From contig NZ_CABUOD010000028.1 in NCBI RefSeq assembly GCF_902493135.1, forward strand, positions 1 through 56,200: a stretch of 56,200 bases of DNA. The letters run 5' to 3'. The stretch's first letter is position 1. Each line of letters begins with the position of its first letter. Positions 7,327-16,614 of the stretch are shown here, piece by piece. The notes below the pieces were generated by a model. That model made no database searches. It was not told where the DNA came from and worked only from the letters and a program-made list of their open reading frames with translations. Position numbers and translations under genes: made by a program. The DNA is from an uncultured Parabacteroides sp. Its GTDB lineage: Bacteria; Bacteroidota; Bacteroidia; Bacteroidales; Tannerellaceae.

Positions 7327-9246
7327 ATGGGAAAAATTATCGGTATCGACTTAGGAACAACCAATTCTTGTGTTGCCGTACTCGAAGGCAACGAACCGGT
7401 TGTAATTGCAAACAGTGAAGGTAAAAGAACAACACCTTCAATCGTTGCTTTTATTGAAGGCGGCGAACGAAAGGTCGGTGACCCTGCAAAACGTCAGGCT
7501 ATCACAAACCCGGAAAAAACAATATTTTCTATCAAACGTTTCATGGGTGAAACCTATGATCAGGTTCAAAAAGAAATCAGTCGAGTGCCTTATAAGGTGG
7601 TGCGTGGTGACAACAATACACCGCGTGTCGACATTGAGGGACGCCTCTATACTCCCCAGGAAATTTCGGCTATGGTGCTTCAGAAGATGAAGAAAACGGC
7701 TGAAGACTACTTAGGACAGGAAGTGACGGAAGCCGTCATCACCGTTCCGGCATACTTTAGCGACGCACAGCGACAGGCTACTAAGGAAGCCGGTGAAATC
7801 GCAGGCTTGAACGTCCGCCGTATCGTAAACGAACCGACTGCCGCTTCTTTGGCTTACGGTCTGGACAAGACGAACAAAGACATGAAGATCGCCGTATTCG
7901 ACTTGGGTGGCGGTACATTCGATATCTCTATACTGGAACTGGGTGACGGTGTGTTTGAAGTGAAATCGACAAACGGTGATACTCACTTGGGTGGCGATGA
8001 CTTCGACCATGTGATCATCGACTGGTTGGCAGAAGAATTCCTGCGCGAAGAAGGCGTCGACCTGCGCAAGGACCCGATGGCTTTGCAACGTTTGAAAGAA
8101 GCTGCCGAAAAAGCCAAGATCGAATTGTCAAGCACGACAAGCACGGAAATCAACCTGCCGTATATCATGCCGGTAAACGGTGTTCCCAAGCACTTGGTCA
8201 AGACACTGACACGTGCTAAATTCGAACAGCTGGCAGACAGCCTGATCCAGGCTTGCGTCGAACCGTGCCGTCAGGCTTTGAAAGATGCCGGCCTGAGCAC
8301 TTCCGACATCGACGAAGTCATCCTGGTAGGTGGTTCGACACGTATTCCGGCCGTACAGGCTATCGTTGAGAAATTCTTCGGCAAGGCTCCGTCCAAAGGC
8401 GTCAATCCGGACGAAGTGGTAGCTGTAGGTGCCGCTATCCAGGGGGGTGTATTGACAGGCGAAGTAAAAGACGTTCTGCTGCTCGATGTGACCCCGTTGT
8501 CATTAGGTATCGAAACCATGGGTGGCGTAATGACCAAACTGATCGAGGCCAATACGACTATTCCGACCAAGAAGTCCGAAACATTTACAACTGCCGTTGA
8601 CAACCAGCCTTCTGTAGAAATCCACGTATTGCAGGGCGAACGTTCACTGGCTAAAGACAACAAATCGATCGGCCGCTTCCACCTCGACGGAATTCCTGCC
8701 GCACAGCGTGGCGTTCCTCAGATCGAAGTCACTTTCGATATCGATGCAAACGGTATCCTCAACGTATCAGCCAAAGATAAGGGCACAGGCAAAGTACAGA
8801 GTATCCGTATCGAAGCTTCCAGCGGTTTGAGCGACGACGAAGTAAAACGCATGAAAGAAGAAGCTCAGGCAAACGCCGAAGCCGATAAGAAGGAAAAAGA
8901 ACGTATCGACAAACTGAACCAGGCCGACAGCATGATCTTCCAGACGGAAAAACAGTTGAAAGATCTGGGCGACAAACTTCCGGCCGACAAGAAGGCTCCT
9001 ATCGAAACAGCCCTGAACAAGCTGAAAGAAGCCCACAAGGCCCAGGATATCGCCGGCATCGATGCCGCCACGGCCGAACTGAACACCGTATTCCAGGCTG
9101 CAAGCCAGGAAATGTACAACGCCCAGAACGCCCAGGGTGGCGCACAACCGGGTCCCGACTTCGGCCAACAAGCCGGAAGCAACGCCGGAAACAGCAACAA
9201 GCAGGATGGCGGTGTGACGGATGTTGATTTTGAGGAAGTGAAGTAA
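7327..9246 (+). CDS. dnaK: Chaperone protein DnaK (Hsp70)
   Basis: 639 residues, full-length Hsp70. The ATPase domain opens with IIGIDLGTTNSCVAVLEG (residues 4-21), then has the phosphate-2 loop IAVFDLGGGTFDIS (about 189-202) and the adenosine motif VILVGGSTRIPAVQ (about 334-347). The linker DVLLLDVTPLSLGIET leads to the substrate-binding beta domain and the helical lid, and the tail is Gly/Asn/Gln-rich ending DVDFEEVK, the usual co-chaperone-interacting terminus. It folds and protects cytosolic proteins with DnaJ and GrpE, which are not in the window. A hairpin (7147-7183, CAGTC...CCGC / GCGG...GACTG) lies in its upstream region; no CIRCE element is seen. An inversion of the 6945-7099 segment would aim an extra promoter at this gene. 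Confidence 0.97.
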   Translation: MGKIIGIDLGTTNSCVAVLEGNEPVVIANSEGKRTTPSIVAFIEGGERKVGDPAKRQAITNPEKTIFSIKRFMGETYDQVQKEISRVPYKVVRGDNNTPRVDIEGRLYTPQEISAMVLQKMKKTAEDYLGQEVTEAVITVPAYFSDAQRQATKEAGEIAGLNVRRIVNEPTAASLAYGLDKTNKDMKIAVFDLGGGTFDISILELGDGVFEVKSTNGDTHLGGDDFDHVIIDWLAEEFLREEGVDLRKDPMALQRLKEAAEKAKIELSSTTSTEINLPYIMPVNGVPKHLVKTLTRAKFEQLADSLIQACVEPCRQALKDAGLSTSDIDEVILVGGSTRIPAVQAIVEKFFGKAPSKGVNPDEVVAVGAAIQGGVLTGEVKDVLLLDVTPLSLGIETMGGVMTKLIEANTTIPTKKSETFTTAVDNQPSVEIHVLQGERSLAKDNKSIGRFHLDGIPAAQRGVPQIEVTFDIDANGILNVSAKDKGTGKVQSIRIEASSGLSDDEVKRMKEEAQANAEADKKEKERIDKLNQADSMIFQTEKQLKDLGDKLPADKKAPIETALNKLKEAHKAQDIAGIDAATAELNTVFQAASQEMYNAQNAQGGAQPGPDFGQQAGSNAGNSNKQDGGVTDVDFEEVK

Positions 9247-9266
9247 ACATATTTTTCACATAATAC

Positions 9267-9306
9267 AAAAAGCGATTGCCGGGCATAACCGACAATCGCT
9301 TTTTTG
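9267..9306 (+). terminator. dnaK terminator
   Basis: AAAAAGCGATTG (9267-9278) pairs with CAATCGCTTTTT (9293-9304), with CCGG-type pairs further inside and a T-run. It is A-rich on the other side, so it also serves the convergent gene ending at 9338. Confidence 0.9.
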
Positions 9307-9337
9307 TGTTCAAATCCGAAATCCTATCAGGGAAATA

Positions 9338-10120
9338 TCACTTGATCTCAAACGCATCCGCATCTTTCCATGCCGGGAACTTAGCCCTCAGGTCTTCCAG
9401 GTCTGCGCGGGTAAGCGTACAGGTACGGGTAACTTCCTCACGTTTGCCGGCATCCGCCAGCTTTTTGCCTTTCGGAGAGAAGATCATGGAATCGCCCCGG
9501 TACACAAAACCCTTGCCGTCGATTCCTACCCGGTTCACCCCGCAGACATACGCCATATTCTCCATAGCACGTGCCTGAAGCAGAGTTTTCCAAACTTTCT
9601 TACGTGCCTCAGGCCAGTTGGCGACATAGATCAGCAGGTCGTATCCGTTGTTCACGTTCCGGCTCCAAACCGGGAAGCGAAGATCATAGCAAACTTGCAA
9701 ACAGATATTCCAATCCTTATACCGTACAATGGTCTGTTTATCCCCGGCAGTGAAATGCCGGTCTTCGCCTGCCATCCGGAATAAATGACGCTTGTCATAC
9801 AAATAAGTTTCACCTTCAGGAGTTATGAAGAAAGCGCGGTTAAAATATTTCCCGTCTTCTTTTGCAATAAAACTCCCTGCCACGGCGAGTTTATACTTCT
9901 TCGCCCACCCTTTTACAGTGGGGATGGTCGGCCCGTCCATCGTGTCGGCCAGTTTTTCAACTTCCATAGAGAAACCCGTCGTAAACGTTTCCGGCAAAAC
10001 GGCTATATCCGTCTTACCGCTGACCCGCCGAAGCAATTCACCATAATAACCCAGGTTTTCATCTCTGTCCTCCCAGATAATATGGGACTGGACCATACTG
10101 ATACGCAAATTGTCTGCCAT
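9338..10120 (-). CDS. Carbon-nitrogen hydrolase (nitrilase superfamily, omega-amidase-like)
   Basis: About 260 residues with the nitrilase triad in order: Glu in AVLPETFTTGF, Lys in YLYDKRHLF, and nucleophile Cys in CLQVCYDLRFP. The GEDRHFTAG segment and WPEARKKVWKTLLQARAMEN are typical of the bacterial YafV / Nit2 branch, which hydrolyses omega-amides such as 2-oxoglutaramate, a repair or salvage step. I start at the ATG at 10120 (MADNLRISMVQS); an upstream in-frame start at 10138 would overlap the acyltransferase stop by 14 bp. The gene follows the acyltransferase directly and is probably in one operon with it. It ends against the convergent dnaK terminator. Confidence 0.88.
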   Translation of the reverse strand: MADNLRISMVQSHIIWEDRDENLGYYGELLRRVSGKTDIAVLPETFTTGFSMEVEKLADTMDGPTIPTVKGWAKKYKLAVAGSFIAKEDGKYFNRAFFITPEGETYLYDKRHLFRMAGEDRHFTAGDKQTIVRYKDWNICLQVCYDLRFPVWSRNVNNGYDLLIYVANWPEARKKVWKTLLQARAMENMAYVCGVNRVGIDGKGFVYRGDSMIFSPKGKKLADAGKREEVTRTCTLTRADLEDLRAKFPAWKDADAFEIK

Positions 10121-10124
10121 AATA

Positions 10125-10670
10125 TTAAATTTGAACAAAGTTTTCCGGATGACAAGCTGTCACTCCTCTATAATGCTCACGGATCTCACGGATATCTTTA
10201 TCCGCATCACCCGTAGGATAGAATATTCCTTTGAAACCGGCTTCTTTCTTTTTATAGTCGAAATAAGCCATCAGGATAGGCACGTCGGCTTTTTGCGCGA
10301 TATAGTAAAACCCCTTCTTCCAGTCATTCACCCGTTTGCGCGTACCTTCGGGAGTCACGGCCAACTGAAATTCTTTCCGCCGGTTAAACTGGTCCACCAT
10401 CTGGTCCGTCACCGAGGTCCGTTTATGACGGTCCACAGGCACGCCGCCCAACCAGTTAAACAACAGGTTGAACGGGAAAAAGAACCATTCCTTTTTAATC
10501 AGGAAACTGGCATTACGTCCGATCGAGGTATAAAACAACTTTCCTACGATAAAATCCCAGTTACTGGTATGCGGAGCTACGCATATCACACATTTAGGCA
10601 CATCCTCGACCACCGGTCCCAGTTTCCAGCCGGCCAGGCGAAGAAGCGCCTTACTAATAGCTTTCTTCAT
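10125..10670 (-). CDS. 1-acyl-sn-glycerol-3-phosphate acyltransferase-like (PlsC superfamily)
   Basis: 181 residues, shorter than canonical PlsC. It has the catalytic HX4D motif as HTSNWD (about 34-39), the glycerophosphate-binding pair GGVPVDR and TPEGTR, and a hydrophobic stretch WFFFPFNLLFNWLGG that can dip into the inner membrane. Such enzymes transfer acyl chains to lysophosphatidate or, in variants, to other lipid or amine acceptors; the exact acceptor cannot be told from the sequence. It lies between the small hypothetical gene (10-bp gap) and the nitrilase-family gene, suggesting one three-gene leftward operon. Confidence 0.85.
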   Translation of the reverse strand: MKKAISKALLRLAGWKLGPVVEDVPKCVICVAPHTSNWDFIVGKLFYTSIGRNASFLIKKEWFFFPFNLLFNWLGGVPVDRHKRTSVTDQMVDQFNRRKEFQLAVTPEGTRKRVNDWKKGFYYIAQKADVPILMAYFDYKKKEAGFKGIFYPTGDADKDIREIREHYRGVTACHPENFVQI

Positions 10671-10680
10671 TCTTTACTTC

Positions 10681-10965
10681 CTATTTGCTCAACTCTCCGA
10701 TTTCAGTTGCTATTGCGTTTATTTCCGTTTGCAGGTCCGCCCGCAATTTACAATAGTATTCTTTCACCCGTTTTTTGTTTTCTTTTCCGTCAGGACGGTT
10801 GGCACGACGAACAAATTCGTCCTGCATATCGAGTATTCTCGCCATCACCACATCAGCCTTCTCAGGATCGACACCCGGGAGATACAGTTTACAAAACAAT
10901 GCTTCCGAAAACAAATCACCAGCCACATAGCTGATGTCTTTCTTTAAAATTCTTCTTTTAGCCAT
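10681..10965 (-). CDS. Conserved Bacteroidales hypothetical protein
   Basis: 94 residues, soluble and mostly helical, beginning MAKRRILKKDISYVAGDLF. I recognise the general type as a conserved small protein of Bacteroidales but know no function. Features are a basic N-terminus, GVDPEKADVVMARILDMQDEF, and a charged helix NKKRVKEYYCKLRADLQTEI that could form a coiled coil. No cysteine motif or signal peptide. It is the first gene of the leftward operon with the acyltransferase and nitrilase genes; the opposite-facing glycogen synthase promoter begins about 60 bp upstream. Confidence 0.7.
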   Translation of the reverse strand: MAKRRILKKDISYVAGDLFSEALFCKLYLPGVDPEKADVVMARILDMQDEFVRRANRPDGKENKKRVKEYYCKLRADLQTEINAIATEIGELSK

Positions 10966-11025
10966 AGTTGTTTACATTAAAATATCCACAAATCTACATA
11001 ATTCATTCATTAAACAAGCCCTATA

Positions 11026-11056
11026 GTTGAAAAAAAGACAAAAATTCGTATCTTTG
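11026..11056 (+). promoter_or_regulatory. Promoter of glycogen synthase
   Basis: TTG at 11026-11028 is followed after 20 bases by TATCTTTG at 11049-11056, fitting the Bacteroides -33/-7 pattern. Transcription would start near 11063, leaving a leader of about 30 nt. Confidence 0.75.
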
Positions 11057-11092
11057 CCCCCTCAAAATATCTGATTATAAACAAAATCGTTT

Positions 11093-12751
11093 ATGGATAA
11101 TATAACAACAACGCCAGAATATCTTTTCGAGAGCAGTTGGGAAGTATGTAACAAAGTAGGCGGCATCTATACCGTCCTTTCAACGAAAGCGCATACGTTA
11201 CAACAGTTATTTAAAGATAAATTAATCTTTATAGGGCCCGATGTGTGGGCTAACACAAACGCTCCCGACTTTATTGAAGATGATGTTCTGTTTGCTGACT
11301 GGAGAACTTATACGGAGACCACAGAAAACCTGAAAGTAAAAGTAGGTCGCTGGAATGTTCCGGGGACACCGCCTGTAATCTTGGTAGATTTTAAACCTTT
11401 CTTCAAAGAAAGAGATTCTTTTTTCTACTCGATGTGGGAAAGTTTCCGCGTAGACTCGATTCATGCATACGGCGACTACGACGAATCCTGTATCTTCGCT
11501 TACGCAGTAGGCAAAGTCATCGAAAGTTTTTATCATTTCTACAAACTGGAGAACAAAAAGGTTGCCGCCCTGTTCAACGAATGGATGTTGGGAATGGGTG
11601 CGCTTTACATCCGAAAGCAAATCCCGGCCATCGCAACGCTCTTCACGACACATGCCACTTCCATCGGACGTTCTATCGCCGGAAACAACAAAGCCCTGTA
11701 TGCATATATGGACGGTTATAACGGCGACCAGATGGCAAAAGAGCTGAATATGGAAGCGAAACATTCGTTGGAAAAACAGACTGCCTTGCATGTAGACTGC
11801 TTTACGACGGTGAGCGACATCACAGCACGCGAGTGCGGACAGTTGCTGGACAAAGCACCGGACATCGTCACGCCGAACGGCTTCGAGCCCAACTTCGTCC
11901 CGGCCAAAAAGGAATACGACAAGAAACGTACGGCAGCCCGCCGCGACCTGCTCAACGTCGCTGAGAAACTGCTCGGATGCCCCATCTCGCCGGATGCATT
12001 TCTGGTTTCTACCAGCGGCCGTTACGAATACCGCAACAAGGGTATCGATGTCTTTATCGAAGCGATGAACCGGGTACGCACATCCGGCAGGCTCCAGCGC
12101 GAAGTCGTCGCCTTCATCATGGTACCGGCCTGGGTACGCGATGCACGCGCAGACCTGAAAGAAGTCATCGACAAGAATATCCGCACCGCCTCTCCCATGC
12201 AAATGCCGTTCGTCACGCATTGGCTGAACCTGATGGAGCAGGACAAAGTGCTGAACTATATCTCCCACTCCGGTTTCACCAATTCGGCAACCGACAAGCT
12301 GAAAATCATTTTCGTTCCCTGCTACCTGGACGGACGCGACGGCATCCTCGACAAACCCTACTACGATCTGCTGATCGGCATGGATGCAACCGTCTATCCT
12401 TCTTACTACGAACCCTGGGGATACACTCCGCTGGAGAGTATCGCATTCGGGATCCCGACCATTACCACCGATCTTGCCGGTTTCGGTCTATGGGCGAAGA
12501 AGCATGTGACAGGCAACAATATCGGCGAAGGCGTAGCCGTCGTGAACCGCGACGATTTTAATTATTTCGAAGTGGCAGATGCCATCACCTCCTCGATCCT
12601 GACGCTTGCCGGAAAGGACAAAAAGGAAGCGGCAGAAATCCGTAAACGCAGTTTCAACCTGGCGGCAAAAGCAGAATGGAGCAAATTCATTGTCTACTAT
12701 GAAGAAGCTTTCAGGATCGCTTTAGAGCGTGCCGGCAAAAGAAATAATTAA
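11093..12751 (+). CDS. Glycogen synthase, eukaryotic-type (GT3 family)
   Basis: 552 residues. It resembles the GT3 family known from animals and fungi and also found in Bacteroidetes, rather than the GT5 GlgA of most bacteria. It begins LFESSWEVCNKVGGIYTVLSTKA, the donor-side Lys-Val-Gly-Gly motif, continues with LFTTHATSIGRSIAG and VTPNGF, and has GRYEYRNKGIDVFIEAM plus the acceptor-loop motif YYEPWGYTPLESIAFG (about 440-455). The predicted reaction is elongation of alpha-1,4-glucan from a nucleotide-glucose donor. The phosphorylase gene 108 bp downstream acts in the reverse direction on the same polymer, so this is a storage-glycogen locus. No branching enzyme is nearby. Confidence 0.92.
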   Translation: MDNITTTPEYLFESSWEVCNKVGGIYTVLSTKAHTLQQLFKDKLIFIGPDVWANTNAPDFIEDDVLFADWRTYTETTENLKVKVGRWNVPGTPPVILVDFKPFFKERDSFFYSMWESFRVDSIHAYGDYDESCIFAYAVGKVIESFYHFYKLENKKVAALFNEWMLGMGALYIRKQIPAIATLFTTHATSIGRSIAGNNKALYAYMDGYNGDQMAKELNMEAKHSLEKQTALHVDCFTTVSDITARECGQLLDKAPDIVTPNGFEPNFVPAKKEYDKKRTAARRDLLNVAEKLLGCPISPDAFLVSTSGRYEYRNKGIDVFIEAMNRVRTSGRLQREVVAFIMVPAWVRDARADLKEVIDKNIRTASPMQMPFVTHWLNLMEQDKVLNYISHSGFTNSATDKLKIIFVPCYLDGRDGILDKPYYDLLIGMDATVYPSYYEPWGYTPLESIAFGIPTITTDLAGFGLWAKKHVTGNNIGEGVAVVNRDDFNYFEVADAITSSILTLAGKDKKEAAEIRKRSFNLAAKAEWSKFIVYYEEAFRIALERAGKRNN

Positions 12752-12772
12752 AATACGCTCATAATTAAACAG

Positions 12773-12816
12773 ATAATCTCTATCTTTGCAATGTTTTTAA
12801 GCAAAAAAGAGATTAT
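12773..12816 (+). promoter_or_regulatory. Hairpin with embedded -7 box between glycogen synthase and phosphorylase
   Basis: ATAATCTCT (12773-12781) and AGAGATTAT (12808-12816) form a 9-bp inverted repeat. Between them, starting with the last T of the left arm, is TATCTTTG (12781-12788), a perfect -7 box. No good -33 TTTG lies at the right distance. The phosphorylase can therefore have its own start of transcription (near 12795), and the dyad may be an operator or may weaken read-through from glycogen synthase. Confidence 0.5.
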
Positions 12817-12859
12817 ACAATATTAATATAGTAATTGAAACATTTTAAACTTCACAATA

Positions 12860-15430
12860 ATGAAAATCAAAGCGAATAACGCAAACAGCCCGATTTGGAA
12901 AGATGTTTATTCCCATTCTATGCTCCCCGAACAATTACAGCCCTTATATGAAATGGCTACAAACCTATGGTGGGTATGGAACCATGAAGGAGCCAAATTA
13001 TTCGGTAAGATCGATTCTGAACTTTGGGCATCAACGGAAGGCAATCCCGTACTTCTACTTCAAAGTTTGTCCTACAAGCGTATTGAGGAAATCCTGGCTG
13101 ATGACGTCCTGATGGCAGAAATCAAAGCTGTGTACTCGATATTCAAGGATTATGTAAATGTCAAACCGGATCAGACAAAACCGTCTGTTGCCTATTTCAG
13201 TATGGAGTATGGCTTGACAAACGTACTGAAAATCTATTCCGGCGGTCTGGGTGTACTGGCAGGCGACTATCTGAAAGAAGCCAGTGACAGCAACATCGAC
13301 CTGACAGCTGTAGGATTCCTCTATCGCTACGGCTACTTTACTCAGTCTCTGTCTATGGACGGACAACAGATTGCCAATTACGAACCGCAAAACTTCAACG
13401 CACTGCCTCTTACACAGGTCATGCAGGCAAACGGCGAACCGATGGTATTGGAAGTCCCCTACCCCGGCCGTACCGTTTATGCGCACATCTGGAAAGTAAG
13501 CGTAGGACGCGTTCCTTTATATTTGATGGATACGGATATCCCTCAGAACAGCGAATGGGACCGTTCCATCACTCACCAACTGTATGGCGGTGACTGGGAA
13601 AACCGTATGAAGCAGGAATACCTGCTGGGTATCGGCGGTATCCTGATGCTTAACAAGTTGGGAATCAAAAAACAGATTTACCACTGCAACGAAGGACACG
13701 CCGCATTGATCAACGCACAGCGCTTGGTTGACTTCATCCAGAACGACGGCCTGTCATTCAACCAGGCTTTGGAAGTCGTACGCGCATCTGCTTTGTACAC
13801 CGTCCACACACCGGTTCCGGCTGGTCACGACTACTTCGACGAAGGTCTGTTCGGTCGTTACATGGGCGAGTTCCCCGGCAAGTTAGGTATCAGCTGGCAG
13901 GAATTTATCGACATGGGACGTGAAAACCCAGGCTCCAACGAGAAATTCTCCATGAGCGTATTCGCATTGAACACTTGCCAGGAAGCAAACGGCGTAAGCT
14001 GGTTGCACGGAAAAGTATCCCAACGCATGTTCGCTCCGGTATGGAAAGGCTACTTCCCCGATGAACTGCACGTAGGATATGTCACCAACGGCGTGCACAT
14101 GCCGACTTGGGCTTCAACCGAATGGAAACGTTTCTTTGCTGAAAACTTCAATAAGAAATTCTTCAAGGACCAGTCGAACAAGTTATATTGGGAAGCCATC
14201 CAAAACGTTGCGGACGAAGATATCTGGTCTATCCGCAAGACACTGAAGAACAAACTGATCACATATATCAAGAACCAGTACAAGACAAACTGGCTGAAGA
14301 ACCAGGGAGATCCTGCAAAGGTTGTTTCCATCCTGGACAAGATCAACCCGAACGCCCTGCTGATCGGTTTCGGTCGCCGTTTCGCTACTTACAAACGTGC
14401 CCACTTGCTGTTCACTGACTTGGATCGTTTGGCTAAAATCGTAAACAACGAACAATACCCGATCCAGTTCGTATTCACCGGTAAAGCCCACCCGGCCGAT
14501 GGTGGCGGACAAGGATTGATCAAACACATTGTCGAAATCTCCCGCCGTCCGGAATTCTTAGGTAAGATCATCTTCCTGGAAAACTACGATATGCGTCTGG
14601 CCCGCCACCTGATCGCAGGTGTCGATGTTTGGTTGAACACTCCGACCCGTCCTCTGGAAGCATCCGGCACATCCGGTGAAAAAGCGGAAATGAACGGTGT
14701 TCTGAACTTCTCCGTATTGGATGGATGGTGGTACGAAGGTTACAAACCGGGCGCCGGTTGGGCATTGACCGACAAACGCACGTACGAGAACCAGCAATAC
14801 CAGGATCAGTTGGATGCCGCTACAATCTACCATACACTGGAAACAGAGATCATCCCGACTTATTATGCTAAAAACAGCAAGGGCTACTCTCCCGAATGGA
14901 TCCAGTATATCAAGAACTCGATGTCCGAAATCGCTCCCGACTATACAATGAAACGTATGTTGGACGACTATATCGACCGCTTCTACAACAAACTGGCCAC
15001 CCGTTCCGCCCACTTGCGCGAAAACGACTTTGCCGAAGCCAAAGCACTCGCTGCCTGGAAAGAAGAAGTGGCTGAACACTGGGACAGCTTCCAGGTAGAA
15101 TCGTTTACAAGTTCAAAGGATCTGTCTATAGACGGTCTGGTTATCGGCAAAGATTATAAGTTCGATCTGGTTATCGACCGCCACGAACTGAAAGGAATGC
15201 TGGGTGCCGAACTGGTTGTTACAAAAGAAAATCCGGACAATCACCAGTTAGAATTAATCACGACAGAACAGTTCAAGTTAATAAAGGAAGAAGGTTCCAA
15301 ACTGTTCTTCGAACTGAAAACGACTCCGAGTGAAGCCGGTCTTCACAAGATGGGCTTCCGCGTTTACCCCGTAAACAAGGAATTGCCTCACCGCATGGAC
15401 TTCGCTTTCGTTCGCTGGATCCAGTTGTAA
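12860..15430 (+). CDS. glgP: Alpha-glucan (glycogen) phosphorylase, GT35
   Basis: 856 residues, the long alpha-glucan phosphorylase form with an N-terminal DUF3417-like part (LPEQLQPLYEMATNLWWVWN) before the GT35 core. Core motifs are VAYFSMEYGLTNVLKIYSGG, VGFLYRYGYFTQ, YHCNEGHAALINAQRL, GYVTNGVHMPTWAS, FGRRFATYKRAHL, and the pyridoxal-phosphate site EASGTSGEKAEMNG, whose Lys binds PLP. It releases glucose-1-phosphate from alpha-1,4-glucans. The C-terminal 110 residues form an extra beta-rich part. The partner upstream is the GT3 synthase. A strong terminator follows 23 bp after the stop. Confidence 0.95.
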   Translation: MKIKANNANSPIWKDVYSHSMLPEQLQPLYEMATNLWWVWNHEGAKLFGKIDSELWASTEGNPVLLLQSLSYKRIEEILADDVLMAEIKAVYSIFKDYVNVKPDQTKPSVAYFSMEYGLTNVLKIYSGGLGVLAGDYLKEASDSNIDLTAVGFLYRYGYFTQSLSMDGQQIANYEPQNFNALPLTQVMQANGEPMVLEVPYPGRTVYAHIWKVSVGRVPLYLMDTDIPQNSEWDRSITHQLYGGDWENRMKQEYLLGIGGILMLNKLGIKKQIYHCNEGHAALINAQRLVDFIQNDGLSFNQALEVVRASALYTVHTPVPAGHDYFDEGLFGRYMGEFPGKLGISWQEFIDMGRENPGSNEKFSMSVFALNTCQEANGVSWLHGKVSQRMFAPVWKGYFPDELHVGYVTNGVHMPTWASTEWKRFFAENFNKKFFKDQSNKLYWEAIQNVADEDIWSIRKTLKNKLITYIKNQYKTNWLKNQGDPAKVVSILDKINPNALLIGFGRRFATYKRAHLLFTDLDRLAKIVNNEQYPIQFVFTGKAHPADGGGQGLIKHIVEISRRPEFLGKIIFLENYDMRLARHLIAGVDVWLNTPTRPLEASGTSGEKAEMNGVLNFSVLDGWWYEGYKPGAGWALTDKRTYENQQYQDQLDAATIYHTLETEIIPTYYAKNSKGYSPEWIQYIKNSMSEIAPDYTMKRMLDDYIDRFYNKLATRSAHLRENDFAEAKALAAWKEEVAEHWDSFQVESFTSSKDLSIDGLVIGKDYKFDLVIDRHELKGMLGAELVVTKENPDNHQLELITTEQFKLIKEEGSKLFFELKTTPSEAGLHKMGFRVYPVNKELPHRMDFAFVRWIQL

Positions 15431-15452
15431 TCGACACAAGCAAAACAAGTAT

Positions 15453-15493
15453 AAAAGGTTGTTCTCTCAAAAAGGGGGACAACCTTTTGTTTT
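15453..15493 (+). terminator. glgP terminator
   Basis: AAAAGGTTGT (15453-15462) pairs with ACAACCTTTT (15479-15488) and is followed by GTTTTT. Confidence 0.9.
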
Positions 15494-15602
15494 TACTACA
15501 TGTCCGACTACTTCGGATTCCGCCTGCGTACTATAAGAACAGGCCAAAAGAAAAAGGGAAAAAAGATTTATTATTTATGGGGCAATATACAGCATTAGCA
15601 GC

Positions 15603-15643
15603 AAAAAGATAGGCACCTATTCGGCAACCGATGCCTACCTTTT
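15603..15643 (-). terminator. Terminator of the outer-membrane protein gene
   Basis: On the minus strand AAAAGGTAGGCA (15643-15632) pairs with TGCCTATCTTTTT (15615-15603) around a 16-nt loop; the T-rich 3' arm marks leftward termination, about 60 bp after the stop of the gene at 15704. Confidence 0.8.
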
Positions 15644-15703
15644 CGGGGAGCGACAGGCATCTATTTTGAGTCATTCTTGTGCCGATAAGGTAGTAACGAG
15701 AGC

Positions 15704-16324
15704 TTACAAATCAAACTTATAACCTAACGATAAATAAAAAGCTCGGTTTTGGAACCCTCCTACGCCCTTATAAACGCTTGTCAATCCCAGTAAATATCTG
15801 AAATCAAAGAGCAACCCGTTTTGCGCTTCATATCCAGCCCCGAAGGCGAGGCTGAGATCGAAAGGCTGTTTCTTTCCCAACAGTGCCTGCGACTGCACCT
15901 CTTCACCATACCTTAATCTTCTTTTCAACATAAAGCCGACCTGCGGTCCCAACTGGAGGTTCAGCCCTGTCCGATGCGTAAATTTGGCCAAAAGAGGGAT
16001 TTCCAGATAATGAAGGGCGACATCCATATCCGATGGAGCCTCTCCTATATTTTCATATTCATAAACATAATCCTTCAACTTGTATCCACTTTTCATATAC
16101 AACAATTCAGCCTGCAAACCAAAATAATGGTTGAACTGATATTGGGTAAAGAAACCACCGTTCAGCCCCATACAGTATTTACCATCAAGTTCCACCCCCC
16201 CACCACCTGGAAAATGCACGGAAGAACCATTCAGCCCGACTTTCCCTCCAACAGCCCATTGGGCATATAGAGGAAAGAAAAGGAACAGGACAACTACTGA
16301 GGACAATAATTTTCTCACATTCAT
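15704..16324 (-). CDS. Outer-membrane beta-barrel protein (PorT-like family)
   Basis: 206 residues with a signal peptide (MNVRKLLSSVVVLFLFFPLYAQ, cleavage after about residue 21), then alternating hydrophobic strands such as AVGGKVGLNGS, YFGLQAELLYMKSGY, LHYLEIPLLAKF and LNLQLGPQVGFML, ending in FYLSLGYKFDL with the aromatic-rich last strand of an outer-membrane barrel. This matches the small porin-family / outer membrane beta-barrel proteins of Bacteroidales, usually predicted to have 8-10 strands and no known substrate. It is a single-gene transcription unit with its own terminator. Confidence 0.85.
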   Translation of the reverse strand: MNVRKLLSSVVVLFLFFPLYAQWAVGGKVGLNGSSVHFPGGGGVELDGKYCMGLNGGFFTQYQFNHYFGLQAELLYMKSGYKLKDYVYEYENIGEAPSDMDVALHYLEIPLLAKFTHRTGLNLQLGPQVGFMLKRRLRYGEEVQSQALLGKKQPFDLSLAFGAGYEAQNGLLFDFRYLLGLTSVYKGVGGFQNRAFYLSLGYKFDL

Positions 16325-16499
16325 ATTCTTTTCGTTTTAGTTGTTTATGTCCATAGAACGAAGCAATACATAAATAAATTGTTCTTATATGAAATTTAAG
16401 GGCATTAAGAATTTAATTCCCATGCCTAAAAGACTTGCAACAATCGCTAAAAAACACGACATTTGCAATGTATTGAAAATAACGTAGAAGCGTTTCGAT

Positions 16500-16545
16500 A
16501 TTATCTTGCTTTGAAATCTGGACAATTTCAACCAATCAAGATAAT
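16500..16545. other. Nested inverted repeat in the 16325-16749 intergenic region
   Basis: ATTATCTTG (16500-16508) pairs with CAAGATAAT (16537-16545), and inside it TTGAAAT (16511-16517) pairs with ATTTCAA (16525-16531). The result is a two-step hairpin of 16 bp in total. It lies 250 bp before the lipoprotein gene, with no gene between. It may be an operator, a terminator without T-run, or part of a small RNA. Confidence 0.45.
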
Positions 16546-16614
16546 GGGAAAATGACTCCTGCGCTTGTGTTTGTTATATACCTATCCGGTAATGGGTAGA
16601 TTATATACCTGCAT

